Below are positions 34,604 through 46,259 of a stretch of 64,000 bases of DNA, in pieces (positions within the stretch are counted from its first letter, which is position 1; every line of letters begins with the position of its first letter). Under the pieces are notes generated by a model, which was given only the letters and a program-made list of their open reading frames with translations, had not been told where the DNA came from and made no database searches. This DNA is from Nepenthes gracilis (Eukaryota; Streptophyta; Magnoliopsida; Caryophyllales; Nepenthaceae). The stretch spans positions 12,524,089-12,588,088 of the forward strand of contig BSYO01000010.1 of the NCBI GenBank assembly GCA_033239525.1, written 5' to 3'. A program made the translations under genes and the position numbers.

Positions 34604-36150
34604 ATGGTGAATGCGAGAGCCCAAGTTAGTGAGCCCACTAGAGACACCACTTCTCCCGACCAAGACCACGCTGCTGGTATCCTGGTCAACGGGACGACAA
34701 GCGGGGCGCCTACACCTTTCTTTCAATAACTGATGGAGTAGATACAAACCAACAACCATTTGCTCCAAATACTCTGCTCTCGGTAGGAGCAGCCGCAGTA
34801 GGGGGCTCCGCCGGTAGCCGTCCCTCCGTCGGCCACCAGAAAAGGTGGTCCGAGGAAAAAAAACCAGCCAGAAAGCCCAGGAGGCTGGAAAATAATCAGA
34901 TCACAACCTCTTCAAGCGCTCCAATCGAGAACAGGCCTGAAGAGCACTCTGGGAGCACAACGCCGGAAGAAAGTCCAAAGAGAAGAAACTCCCGATACTC
35001 TCAGGTGAAGAATGGAAACTTAGATCAGGAGCGAGCCTCCAGGATTGCCAGGTCAACTGGAGGTAGTAGCCGGCCGGCTACTGGACCCTCAGGAGATAAA
35101 ATAGAGTTGAAGGCTTACCTCAACTCTAAGAGATCTGCCAATACTACTCGCGCAGATCCACGGGTGGAAAAGACCTAGAATCGCGTGTTCAAGGACAATG
35201 AGCACGCTGTTAACTTTGACTGATCTCCTTTTACGACTGAGATCTTAAATCGTCCACTGCCCACCAAGTTTAAGATACATTCCCTTGACTCATATGATGG
35301 GAGTAGTGATCCAATTGATAATCTAAATCACTTTCACACCCATCTGAGTTTACAAGGGTTGGAAGACTCAGCGATGTGCCGTTGCTTTCCACTCACGCTG
35401 AAGGGAGATGCTCGGATTTGGTTCCATCACCTCCCTTCAAACTCTATTCGAAGCTTCAGGGAGCTCACTGACCTCTTCCTAGCTCAGTACGCCTCGAGCC
35501 GACGGGAAGAGAAGTAGCCGTGGCATCTCTCCCACATCAAATAGAAGTTAGGGGAGAACCCACGAAGATTCTTGGACCGTTTCGTGACGGAGGCCAGGCG
35601 GATTCTTCGGATCACGAAAGAGATAAATTTGGGCAGTTTCATCTCTGTGCTGACCTACAGGAACTTCTTCAAGCACTTGGCCCATAAGAACCCCCAGACC
35701 TTCCGGGAGGCAGAATCGATCACCCGAGCTTACACAGCGACAGAGAAAGTCAACGAAGCCAAACGCCCAGAACGGGCAGACCAGCCTCGCCCATTCCCTG
35801 GAGAGGGAAAAAGAAAATACAACGGCGGTGATTACTCTCGCCAAAAGTAGCACAGAATTGGGCCGCTAGAACGCAGAGGTTACAGGCCCATCAGCTTTAC
35901 ACCCTTGACGGATACGCACTCAAATGTCCTTATGCAGATATGTGGAGAAAAATTCCTGAAGTGGCCAAAACCACTGAAGAATGACACCGAAAACCAGTCA
36001 AAATACCGTGATTTTTACTGCTCTACTGGACATTCTACTGAAGGCTGTAAGACATTACAGTGGGAGATTGAGGAGTTGATTCGCAGGGGCCACCTCACCA
36101 GGTTTGTCAAGGGCCCTGGGCAGAGTTCTGGAGTAGCATGTAGAGAAGGG
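34604..36150 (+). pseudogene. Tat element gag
   Basis: Starts MVNARAQVSEPTRD (34604) in good context. After Lys/Arg-rich sequence the capsid core appears at 35270-35850: SYDGSSDPIDNLNHFHTHLS, RCFPLTLKGDARIWFHHLPS, FRELTDLFLAQYASSRREEK, then RFLDRFVTEARRI and KNPQTFREAESITRAY. A Tat-type nucleocapsid follows near 36005: KYRDFYCSTGHSTEGCKTLQ, with the first Cys replaced by Arg. Several stops (for example after NRLFSTAT-like stretches and at 35518) break the frame. Confidence 0.8.
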
Positions 36151-36169
36151 TAAGAGCCATCTCCTCCCC

Positions 36170-36842
36170 GAAATCGGGTTATGACAGGGGCGGTCAATAT
36201 GGTCACCACCTGACCTACCAAAAATCCAGCCGACAACAAGGAGCTGCAGATTGAGAAGAAGAAGCAGCGCATAGCGAACAATGCAATTAGCTTCAGTGAT
36301 GATGACTTGACTCATGTAATGTCCTCCCATACTGACCCCCTTATTGTATCCACGCTCGTTTCAGACAGTAGTGTCGATTACGAGCTGAAGCGAGTGTTTA
36401 TTAATAATGGTAGTTCAAAAGTTTTACTTTACTTTGATGCTTTCTTTAAATTAGGCTTAAAAAAGAACCAATTAAAACCTGCCGAGAGCCCACTGTATGG
36501 CCTTGACAACGAGCCAGTACCCATCCAAAAGACAATCCAACTGGAGGTCACCCTGGGCACGAATCCAAAAACAGCAAATTGTATGCTCACCTTTTTGGTG
36601 GTCAACCTGTCATCTGTATATAATGCTATACTAGACAGGCCTTGCCTAACAGCGTTCAGGGCAGTCAGCTTGATTCCACACCTCAAGATAAAGTTTCCAA
36701 TGCCTTACGGTGTAGAAGAGGTGTTAGGCAACAAAGCTACTGGGCAGACATGCTACATGTCTCAAATTGCCCCTAACGGTAAATTAGAACAGTTGGGGAA
36801 CTTGATTAGAGGGACGAGACAACCCTGCAGCAAGGCAATCTG
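36170..36842 (+). pseudogene. Tat element protease
   Basis: Open from 36307 to 36842. Contains SHTDPLIVSTLVSDSSVDY, RVFINNGSSKVLLYF, then SPLYGLDNEPVPIQ and YNAILDRPCLTAFRAVSLI with HLKIKFPMPYGVEEV. This is the Tat retropepsin, but the usual IDGGSS active-site block reads INNGSS, so the catalytic Asp is lost (GAT to AAT, a G-to-A change). Inactive. Confidence 0.8.
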
Positions 36843-36879
36843 ACGAAGCCATAGATCTGGTCCCACTGAACTCGGAGGA

Positions 36880-38280
36880 ACCAGAAAGGTGTGTACAGTC
36901 GGCCCTCACTCGCCAAAACACTACGTGATGAACTGATCGCATTACTGCAACAGAACGCTGATATTTTCGCGTGGGCTCCAGCCGACATGCCTGGGGTTCC
37001 GGCAGAGATGATGGTCCACAAGTTGGGGCTTGATCCTGGCCGGAAGCTCGTTAGCCAGAAGCGGAGGAATTACTCCGTAGAAAAGTTGATCACCATCCGG
37101 GAAGAGGTGAAGAAACCTGCTGGGACGGGATTTATTAAAGAGGTCCACTACTCGGATTGGCTCTCTAACGTCGTCCTGGTGAAGAAAAGCAACAGAAAAT
37201 GATGGATGTGCGTCGATTTCACTGACGTTAACAAAGTCTTCCCAAATGATAGCCTTCCCTTACCCAAGATCGACCTGCTGGTTGACTCGATGGTCGGACA
37301 TGAGCTGTTGAGCTTCATGGACGCCTATTCAAGTTACCACCAGATCCGGATGAATCCGAAAGATGAGTAACACACCTCGTTTATGACGAATCAGGGCACC
37401 TATTGTTACAAAGTGATACCCTTCGAACTGAAAAACCCTAAAGCAACCTATCAACGATTGGTCAACAAGATGTTTGAAAAACAAATTAGTCGCAACATGG
37501 AGGTCTACGTCGATAACATGCTCGTCAAGAGTAGAGTTACTGGCGACCACATCAGCAACCTGGCAGACTCATTTGAGGTGCTCCGCAAGCACCACATGAA
37601 GTTGAACCCGATTAAGTGTGTCTTCGGGGTAACCTCTTGTAAATTCTTGGGTTTCATCGTCTCCCAATGAGAGATTGAGGCAAACCTGGAGAAGATTAAG
37701 GCCCTCGCAGACATGGCTCCCTCGCGGAGCATAAAGGACATCCAGCGATTGATTAGACACCTAGCAGTGTTGTCCCGCTTCCTCGCGAAGTCTGGCGACA
37801 AGTATCAGCCCTTCTTTAAGGCCCTAAGAGGGACAAAATCCAACAGGTTTCAATGGACAGCAGACTGCCAGACAGCCTTCAATGAATTAAAGTAGTATTC
37901 GGCCAACCCACCACTGCTCGCGTCGCCTAAGGGTGGAGAAGAGCTGTATTTCTACCTGGCAATGTTAGAGGTAACCCTCAACTCTGTCATTATACGCCAA
38001 GACTTCGACACCCAACGGTCGATCTACTACGTGAGTAAAATGATGACCGACCTCGAAAGGCGCTACTCATGCACAGAAAAACTGGCCTTAACACTAATAT
38101 TCTCCGCGTGAAAGTTAAGGCCATACTTTCAGGTGCACCGCATAGTGGTCATCACTAACCAACCCCTAAAGAATATTCTCCAGAAACCCGACATTGCAGG
38201 CGGCTGGTGAAGTGGGCTATCGAGTTGGGCGTGTTCGATATCGAATTCTGGCCTAGACTTGCTGTAAAAGCGTAGGCTCT
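36880..38280 (+). pseudogene. Tat element reverse transcriptase and RNase H
   Basis: RT amino end at 36936-37200 (LLQQNADIFAWAPADMPGV, KRRNYSVEKLITIREEV, then SDWLSNVVLVKKSN), a stop, CVDFTDVNKVFPNDSLPLPK, FMDAYSSYHQI, a stop, then TYCYKVIPFELKNPKATYQ. The catalytic box at 37506-37517 is YVDN rather than YVDD. The thumb contains HHMKLNPIKCVFGV. RNase H follows with GGEELYFYLAMLEVTLNSVI, RSIYYVSKMM and ERRYSCTEKLALTL. Stops are frequent. Confidence 0.85.
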
Positions 38281-38299
38281 GGCCGACTTCATTGTTAAG

Positions 38300-38790
38300 A
38301 CTATGACTTCAATTTTCGAAGAACAGCCCACAGAAAGCACGGTACAATTTGACGGATTTTTAAAATGGGTACTCCACGTAGACGTATCGTCTACGGACAC
38401 CGGCAGTAGGGCTGGAGTGGTCCTCACGACCCCTGATGGGTTTGAGGTGAAGTACTCTCTCAGACTCGGTTTCCCGGCAACTAATAACGTTGCCGAATAC
38501 GAAACCCTGTTAGCCGGATTATGATTAGCAAAGGAGTGCTCTGCCAAGAGGTTGACGGTCTACAACGACTCCGAAATGATCGTTAACCAGGTTAACGGAG
38601 ACTTCGAGGTAAGCAACCATCACCTGTCCAAGTACATGGCAAAGGCGAGGGAGGCCACCCAGGGTTTCGACAAAGCAACCCTGGTTCATGTTCCTAGAAC
38701 TGAAAACTAGAATGCAGACCGGCTGGCTAAAGCCGTTGCAGGCGAAAATCCAGAACAGTACTCAAGGTACATGATGGAGATTCTGAATGC
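38300..38790 (+). pseudogene. Second (archaeal-type) RNase H of Tat element
   Basis: Frame contains VLHVDVSSTDTGSRAGVVL, NNVAEYETLLAGL, a stop, KRLTVYNDSEMIVNQVNGDF, then LVHVPRTEN and NADRLAKAV. Order and motifs (D..S...GAG..L, AEYEALL, V..DS..V..Q, NA.AD.LA) match the additional RNase H that distinguishes Tat-lineage elements. Two stops are seen. Confidence 0.8.
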
Positions 38791-38810
38791 TCCCATCATA
38801 GAGAAGCAGG

Positions 38811-40062
38811 ATGCAAATTTCTGAAGCGAAAAACTTGATGACGCCCTACTTTAGCTATCTGACTAATGGATTATTGTCAGAAGACACAAAGAAGGCTAAG
38901 CGAATAAAAAATACAATCGGCTGGTATACTGTGATTGATGGGCGGCTATATCGCCATGGTTACTCAACCCCATACCTCCGATGTGTAACTCCCGAAGAGG
39001 CTGACTACGTCTTGAATGAAGTACACCTTGGGATTTGTGGAGCACATGTTGGTGGAAAAAACTTAGCCTTTAAGATCATGCGGCAGGCTACTACTGGCCC
39101 TCGATAAAAAAAGACGCGCTCGAATTTGTGAAGAAGTGTGAAAGCTGCCAGCTAACCTTCACCATCAGCCGTCCGCTGACCTGAAATCACTTCAGGCTCC
39201 TTGGCCTTTCGCGCAATGGGAGCTCGATATTCTCGACCCATTTCCTATTGCCACGGGGCAAATAAAGTTTATCATCGCGGGCATCGATTACTCCACCAAG
39301 TGGGTCCAGGCCATCCATTTGGCAAAAATCACAGAGCACAACGCTCTTGAATTCCTTCACCAGAATATTATTTGCAGATTTTGCATCCCAGAGGTCGTCG
39401 TGACCGATAACAGGACCCAATTATCGGAAAAACGCTTCACCAAGTATCGCGCCATCCTCGGTATCAAGTTGGTCCACACTTCGGTGGAATACCTCCAAGC
39501 GAATGGATAGGTGGAGGTCACGAACTGAACGCTACTCCACGGGTTAAAAACCAAGTTGGAAGATGTAGGGGGCTCCTAGGTAGACGAGCTTCTCGCAATT
39601 CTTTGGTCTTGTCGAACAACCCCAAAAGAACCAACGCGTGAGATACCCTTCAGTCTCTGCTACGGAACTAAAGCGGTAATTCCGGTCAAAATTGGACTTC
39701 CAAGTCTTCGGGTGGAATCATTTGACCCACGGGGTAACTCCCAGAAAATCAAGGAACATCTAGACTTGTTAGAAGAAGCCCACGACGCCGCCAGAATATG
39801 GACAGCATCCTACCAACATTGAATTGGCCGATACTACAACAAAAAGGTAAATGCGCGACAATTCGATATTGGAGACTTGGTCCTATGAGGCGTAAAGGCC
39901 ACAGGAAAACTGGCCGGCCGCAACAAGCTCTTCCCTAATTGGGAAGGGCCTTTCCTAGTCTCCGCCATCCTACGAAACGGATCGTAGAAACTCCGAAACT
40001 AGGACGGAAAGTTGGTCCCACGATCGTGGAACGCGATCCACCTCAAACGCTACTTCAAATAA
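38811..40062 (+). pseudogene. Tat element integrase
   Basis: N-terminal region TVIDGRLYRHGYSTPYLRCV and EEADYVLNEVHLGICGAHVG (zinc-binding His region). Core: WELDILDPFPIATGQIKF (first Asp), IPEVVVTDNRTQLS (second Asp), EYLQANG-stop-VEVTN (Glu region). The C-terminal part ends NAIHLKRYFK-TAA at 40060-40062, the standard end of Tat integrases. Several stops and at least one frameshift between 39090 and 39190. Confidence 0.82.
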
Positions 40063-40253
40063 GGAACCTATGTATGTACTTGTATTATTGTATGTACGCA
40101 TTCGCCTGCTTATTTCAATTTGTCAAAATAAGTGTTTCCTTATCATATTGCCTTCTCTTTTCTGTGTGCATACATATATATATGTGTTTGCCTTACAGGT
40201 TTACCTGACCTAAACTGTCTCTAAGTCGAGAGGGTCTTCACCATCTCGTTACT

Positions 40254-40494
40254 AAACCTTGTCATCCAGGCAGCCCATAAGTGGTCGAATGTGAACCTCA
40301 GTCATCTGAGCTACCCATTAGCGATCGTACTTAAACCCTGGTCATCCAGATGGCCCATAAGCGGTCTAATATGAACCTCGGTCATTCGAGCGGCCCATTA
40401 GCGGTCGTATTAAACCCTGATCATCCAGGCAGCTCATAGGAGGTCAAATCTAAACCTTGGTCATCCAAGTGGCCCGTTAGCGGTCAAAATCTTA
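40254..40494. repeat. 40-bp x 6 tandem array (80-bp dimers)
   Basis: Six head-to-tail units of 39-42 bp starting AACC(C/T)(T/C).GTCATCC..; unit starts are near 40254, 40294, 40334, 40374, 40413 and 40453. Odd units share CCCATAAG(T/C)GGT. Even units share CCCATTAGCG(A/G)TCGT. So the basic repeat is an 80-bp dimer. It sits between pol and the antisense ORF of the Tat element. Confidence 0.9.
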
Positions 40495-41180
40495 GGGGGT
40501 TAGTGCAGCACACGCAACGACCTCTTTCACGAGGAAATAGCATGATCAGTCAACGATGGTTGAAGGGAGAAAAATTCTTCTCCAAGGTTGGCTGCCCAAG
40601 TCAACACTTGGGCAGCGTCACTAGGCTTTACTCACAAGCCACTACCACTAGGCCGGCTAACACATACACCACGACTACAAAGTAACCTAAGGACACCACA
40701 CCTACGGTAACACTATAAACTCAGTTGGCAGGCAGCCAGCCAACCTAATTGGCAAGTACAACTACAAACATGAATTAAAAGTAGTAAAAAGAAATAGACA
40801 CACAAAGTGGAAGAACACCCGTTTTATTGCTTTCAAATATATTTACATTGTACATTATATAACAAGGGAATATCAAAAATCAAGGAGGCGGCGGCGGCGG
40901 CCCCTGACCATCTCGTGTCTACCTCATGAGACTCTTGCGATTCTGGGTAGACCTGTTTGACGTGTTAAGCAAGTCCACCGAAAAGTTATGGTCAATAATC
41001 CACGTGATATGCCGACATATATTGACCTCCTCCCACAACCGTGATAGCATCATCTGCTCGACCTCCTGAGGGCATATCCGGATACTCAGTTGGTTCTCTA
41101 AGGCTGACGTATGCTCGGTGAGATGGTTGAGGCGCTTATTGACCCGCTCATTCTCCTCTCTTAGGCTGGCGTTCTCCTCC
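40495..41180. other. Untranslated spacer of the Tat element
   Basis: Between the tandem array and the antisense ORF's coiled-coil end. A short palindromic TTGGCTGCCCAAGTC / CACTTGGGCAGCG lies near 40590-40615. The 40870-41180 part is the likely 3' end of the antisense ORF in a decayed frame (ENERVNKRLNHLTEHTS near 41150). Confidence 0.5.
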
Positions 41181-41181
41181 T

Positions 41182-42677
41182 TTAGGCTTGCATCTTAGCC
41201 TCTGTGTCGGCCAAAACAGTTTGCAATGCGGCAGCATCCAGCCGGTGTTTCGCCCCCGACGCCGCCAACTTCGCGTGAAGCCAGGCAATCTCCGCCTGCT
41301 TTTCGGAGATCACACGATCCCTCTGATCGATACCCTTGCCACGGAAGCCAACACCTTCTCCTTCTGCACCAAAGAACAAAACAAATCAAAATTTATAAAT
41401 GAGAAGTTAGGCAGAAAGCATCATAGAAAATTATACTTGCCAGATCCTCCGTGTAGGCCTATCTTGCTTGGCCTCCAAGTCTGGCTCCGTGGCTAGTGGG
41501 ATAGAGGCATAACCCTCGCGAGCAGGGCCAGCGGTGGCCTCCTCTAGGATGTCATCCAGGAGCCCTTCATCGGTATCATCTATGGCGGCGGTGGCAGTGA
41601 GCTCCTCCTGAGCAGCAGGAGGCTCCAGATCAATCACCAGTGGATCCACTAGCTGCTGCATAACCGGAGAGCCAACTGATGGCTCCTGCGACCCCACTGG
41701 AGGCTCATTGACTAACGCAAGCGGTATCTCCTCCGGCACAGATTGAGGAACCACCCGTGGAAGGCTGCTCCAATATAACACCTCCGGCCTCAATCTTCGG
41801 CATGTCCTCAAATGTCTTCTCCATCCCAGTGGTGCTGCCAGGACCACTGCAAATCCCAGTAGCGATGTAGTCTAGCCCCGAAGACAATGAGGAGGGCGTC
41901 CCCACAATCATCCTCTTGGGCCTGGGCCGATGAAGTCGTCATCAATCAAGTGGGGATGGATGATCAGACCCGCGGAGTCCTCCGGCCGCATCATGACCGC
42001 CGGCGTTGGTGCCCTGAGCTTCTGAACAAGGGAAGGCGATCTCCAGTTTACCTTCTTGGTCTCTACCCTAGATACCAAGAAATCACTCTTGAAGTCAGAA
42101 AGATGGGCTTTGACCAATTTGATCAGCCACTCCAAGGACGCTGTCTCCGCCACCGACGGCGTCCCCGTATAAACTTTCGGCACCTGGCCCCAATCCTTTA
42201 CCATGGGCCAGGTCTCAGTCACACTTACAAAGAAGAGCCGATTCTTCTAGTTCTTTAGTGAGTCATAGATGGCCGTGTTGACCTTCAGGCCACTATGTGG
42301 GATCAGGGAGATCCACTCTCCTCCCTGGTTTATCTTAAACAGCCCCTTCACCATCGACATCGTTAGCACCGAAAATGCTTACGGAGAAAGATACAGAAAG
42401 TGTAAATATACTGTATAGTATTGGCGTGGAGTTGGGTGACGGGAATGCTCAGAGCCTGGAGGATTGACTGTAAGTCGTCTGGAAGAGGAAGATGGAGGCC
42501 GCTCCTCAATTAGGCCTCATACACTGTCACGTGTCCTACCGGTAGAGAGAAGGCCCTATCGTCCTTATTCGAAACCCTCCACGCGATGTCTTTGGGGATG
42601 TTAAATTCGATGCACAGCTCTTTGATGTCGTTCTCTCGAAGGATAGAAGGAATATCGACAACAGAGGTCGAAGCCAT
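41182..42677 (-). pseudogene. Antisense ORF of Tat element (putative gypsy-type transposon domain)
   Basis: - strand reading frame beginning MASTSVVDIPSILREND at 42677, then CIEFNIPKDIAWRVSNKDDR, FSLPVGHVTVYEA-stop-LRSG, LHLPLPDDLQSILQALSI and VTQLHANTIQYIYTF. This is the pattern of the 'putative gypsy type transposon' (PF04195-like) N-terminal domain: 'vYe..l.aGLr.Pl...l..ll....i.p.QL.PN..r'. A middle acidic/Pro region follows. The end (41379-41182) is a coiled coil: DRVISEKQAEIAWLHAKLAA. A likely intron lies at 41440-41364. Several stops are present. Function in the element is unknown. Confidence 0.65.
41364..41440 (-). other. Probable intron in the antisense ORF
   Basis: On the - strand, 77 nt from GCAAGTATAATTTTC (a GC donor with otherwise perfect consensus) to TTCTTTGGTGCAG. 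It is AT-rich, contains the frame's stop, and sits between the acidic region and the coiled coil. Splicing is inferred, not shown; flanking frames are shifted by decay. Confidence 0.5.
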
Positions 42678-43214
42678 ATTTGTAGAGGGATTAGGTTTTT
42701 TCTCTCTGGAATGAAAACAGGAAGACGAAGAAGCAGAGCAGAAGGCGTGAAAAATTATAAGTGTAAGGAGGAAAACTTAAACGGCAAAATGTGAAACGCC
42801 TTAAACCTCCTCGAGAAGGCACGCCATCATGCTGCTGTGTGTCGCTTCCCAACGGGCTCCTTTTTTAAACAAATTTTCTGACGCATTAATGGCTGGGATC
42901 GTGATTTCATCAGGTGAAGACACGTGTCCACTTTTAGCTTGAAAGGCCGGCTAATGGTCACGCGTCACTCAGGGCTCATACAAAGTTCTCCGAATCTGAC
43001 CAAAGACGATCAACAGATTCGGTCAATTTTTTCTTGGATCGACTAAAAGATACGGGTTGATTCGTCAACTTTTCTTCCACGGAATCGGCCGGGACGGTTA
43101 ATAAATTCGGTCGATACCACACCCTTTTGTGGAGTTCTTGAGAATTTTCAAGCAACAAACGATGAAGGAGCATCCCATCATAAATATGCCGAGAGGCCAG
43201 TCGGCCACCGACAG
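42678..43214. other. Spacer between antisense ORF and 3' LTR
   Basis: Upstream region of the antisense ORF, probably holding its promoter if it is transcribed. No other coding sequence was seen. Short open frames here have no recognisable similarity. Confidence 0.4.
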
Positions 43215-43226
43215 CATGGGGGCTAG
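43215..43226 (+). promoter_or_regulatory. Polypurine tract of Tat element 1
   Basis: CATGGGGGCTAG immediately before the TGATG start of the 3' LTR, the normal position and form of the plus-strand primer of Tat elements. Confidence 0.75.
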
Positions 43227-44266
43227 TGATGAGTATCTTGTGAGGCCGGGCTGCCCAATGGTCAAAAAAGGCCCAAATGGCCTATTGGACGGCTAACTCC
43301 AACGTTGGCCCAATAGGAGGTGAAGGCCAAAATTCTGAAATGTCCAAATGCGCGCCCGACGGTCAACGCCAGCGTTGACCTACTAAAGCACAGGCGGGCG
43401 GCCAACTCACGCTGAGGACGGTCAACTCAAACGTTGATCGAAATCACTATAGCAGCAGGCCCAAAAATAAGAAGGCTTCTACTGGGCCAACGATCCAGCA
43501 GGTGGTTAGTAACGGCTCTTCTCCTAATTTGTGCCTTCCATAAACTCAGCCAACACCCTAAAATGTTATGGACAAAATCAGCGCCCTTCCCATTAGGAAG
43601 GCGCCAAATTTTCCCAATTTCCTGCTAACTAGAGCTTTCCAACGGTAAAGTGCATGAAAGGAAGGTGAGTAGTTTGGAAAGCCGTTAACCGCCAGGAAAG
43701 GAAGCAATCTCAGCAAGTTAGGCAACTTGTGCCTTCCTACAAAAGGAAGGCCGTCCAAAATAGTACAGGGATCACGCCTTCCAACCAGGGAAGATCACCT
43801 CGTCGCCATTCAAATAAACCCGAGGGTTTTCATTCCTGGGGCATGCATTCTAATAGGCTTCCAACCGCTCTCTCAGAAATCTAACGCTCTCTAATACCCA
43901 CACACTCTCTGTTGACGCTCAGAGATCTAAAGGCATACAAACGTGCTCCGTACAGCCGTTTACTGCATTCCCACCGTCCCAGATTCAAGAGCTGGCCAAT
44001 CCCCTTTTTCATCTGGATATCCAAACACTCTCTTCACACACATTTTCTTTTGCCCTCTCAATTTTAGTTTTCAGTACCTTCCCAGATTTTGAAGTCTTTC
44101 TTACTGACTTGAGCGTCGGAGTATTTTCGGTGGGATAACTTTTCACTGACACATTGACTTCCTGTTTGTTTAGTGGTGTGCAGGATTTCAACTCTGTGAA
44201 CGGGGCCAGAACCAGTCAAGTAGACAAGTTTGAATCTGTTCGAAGTTCGGATCCAAGGATGCATCA
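43227..44266 (+). repeat. 3' LTR of Tat element 1
   Basis: 1040 bp from TGATGAGTATCTTG to ATGCATCA. Preceded by a polypurine tract and followed by TATAC (44267-44271), the same pentamer that flanks the solo LTR at 33113-34153. Differences from that LTR are mostly C/T and G/A transitions. Confidence 0.9.
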
Positions 44267-44585
44267 TATACATATTATGTAATATTAAAGCAATTATGGC
44301 CAAATATATTTTATTTTATTTAGTTATAGAACACTCTTATTTATTCAAATAATTTATTTTTATGGATTATAGACATTCACAACCTAAAGAAATTATTGTG
44401 GATTAAACTTTTGTTGCCACATTTATAATACTGCGAATTGACATCATCGTGAATTCAAGTCGTGATTTGTATTTGTTTAATTCTTGTTTCATGTGCTCTT
44501 AATGTTAAGATATTCACAGCATTGTGATGTAATGCAGCTGTGACTTTGTTACGATAACAGCAACGTAACTGATGGTGCACTTCAA
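44267..44585. repeat. Second copy of the duplicated 3' flank
   Basis: Begins TATAC right after the 3' LTR and matches 34154-34472 along its whole length. Beyond 44585 it continues into unique DNA (CAACAATGAATTGG), so this is the original flank context. Confidence 0.88.
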
Positions 44586-45437
44586 CAACAATGAATTGGA
44601 ATAGAAAACACTAAGCTGCATTGCTATGATTCAGAATGATAGAACGAGCTGATACACTTGTTGTTCTCGTTTGCCGTTGTATGACATACGCTATAGCTTA
44701 TTGATGGCTAAACGATATTTCATTTGCTTATTGTTTTATCCAAGTGATATTTATGTGTATTCCTACTTGATGTTGGATTCTCATATGTTAGTCTCAGTTT
44801 CACGCTCCAAATAATATCTTATTGTACACAAATTTTGCCTCCCATGCAAATAGTCTACGTGTTATCATTGGATTATAGATGATACACAATGGTAGATCAT
44901 AGCATTCAAAAAATCTGCATTACTTTGTGCCATATATGAAAATACAATACCCTATTAAAAGTTCATTAATTAACCAATAAAGTTTGATTATAAAAAATAT
45001 ATATATTACATTTACTTGAGCTCTTGAATTATATTTGATACGATTAAAAAATTATCTATGATAATTGTTCCTAGTGTATAATGTTTTCATCACTGTAATT
45101 ATACATAATATGTTTCCTTCACCGTGTCAAGATAGAGCATTTCGCGCACATGAGCTACTCATTAGCTAAATTTGTGTACAGCACGTTTTTATTCAAATTA
45201 TTAGATGATTTTAGTTAATAATTGCAAGTAAAAAGATCTAATTTGAAAATTACATATATAAATATACTAAGATTCCTAACTAGATTTCATGGACTATAAC
45301 AACAAAAAGCAAATAACACTTCACTCATAGAAGATACAAAAAAATACACTACAAACTTATATTCATAACACTTGATCATGATAATATAATTTGTGCAGGC
45401 TCGAAAAAGCACATCAAAGAATGCAAATACAAGTTAT
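44586..45437. other. AT-rich intergenic DNA between Tat elements
   Basis: No coding similarity, RNA gene or repeat ends were recognised. Confidence 0.55.
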
Positions 45438-45442
45438 AATAT

Positions 45443-46244
45443 TATTGCGTCCTCGAATCCTGTTCATTGTATGGACGGAGATCCAAATGAGTCCTTGGAT
45501 CTTTTCACCGTTAGACGAAACTGAACCCGTGTAACACAAAGCATTCAAACGGTCCTCTTTGGTTAGAGGAAGTGATTTTAAGGACTCAGGCGTTAAGTTT
45601 AGAGAGAAAGAAAGAGAAGACAATAGCACGCAATATTTTTACGTTTTTTCCCTCTCTTAAATGAGAGAAAAAAATTACGGAACTCTTAATCTATGAGTGA
45701 TTCCACTATGGTAATTTGGATTACAAGTGGCTCAAGTTACGGATATTAGGAACCGAGAGCAAAATGATATCTTGCTTTTGCTTCTTTTCTTGCGTGCACT
45801 GTTGCGTGTCTAGTCTTGGAGTTTGGCTTATGTTTATATATACTTGACGGTTTCCACCTACCCAGCAAAGAGCTTGCGTGTATGGGATTGTCTGCCACCA
45901 ACTTTTCAAAATCCACGGTGGCGTCCTACAAAACCTACCACTTCTGGAAGTCAACTGCTCTTCTTAAGGCACACGTGCTTTCCAAAAGCTGTTGTTTTCC
46001 CTAAGAAGTCACCTTTATCCAGTCTTGCAGTCTGACAAAATTAGCCACCAACTTCTGGCACACTGGCATTGCAGGCTCAGTAGAGTCTTCAGCCGCCATG
46101 AGTCCTTGAGCCTTACTAGACTCCACGGCCTTTTATGCCACTTAGGCCGAGTCGACCATTTGGGCCTACTGGGCCTCCATGGCACAAGGGCCCAACTCAT
46201 GGAAACAGATCTTCTAACAAGGCCTTGAGCATCAGTACCTATCA
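45443..46244 (-). repeat. 3' LTR of Tat element 2
   Basis: 802 bp. On the - strand it starts TGATAGGTACTGATG and ends at 45443, where the usual TG/CA end has one G-to-A change on the + strand (TATTGCG against TGTTGTG in the other LTR). Preceded by AATAT. Confidence 0.88.
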
Positions 46245-46259
46245 CTAACCCCCCATGCC
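46245..46259 (-). promoter_or_regulatory. Polypurine tract of Tat element 2
   Basis: GGCATGGGGGGTTAG on the - strand, adjoining the 3' LTR start. Confidence 0.75.

Larger units (their letters stand above)
34469..44266 (+). mobile_element. Tat-lineage Ty3/gypsy element, 5' LTR truncated
   Basis: Contains the last ~51 bp of a 5' LTR (34469-34519), the leader TTGACGCCGTCTGTAGGAAG, gag, protease, RT-RNase H, a second RNase H, integrase, a tandem array, an antisense ORF, a polypurine tract and a full 3' LTR (43227-44266). TGATG/CATCA ends, the GCGCCGTCTGTGGGA-like leader, dual RNase H and antisense ORF are hallmarks of the Tat/Retand branch. Multiple stops make it non-autonomous today. Confidence 0.85.

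Noticed and set aside
33113..44266. A single ordinary full-length element with LTRs at 33113-34153 and 43227-44266
   Set aside because: The left LTR is followed by TATAC and host flank, not by the primer-binding leader. The leader follows a separate 51-bp LTR end at 34469-34519.
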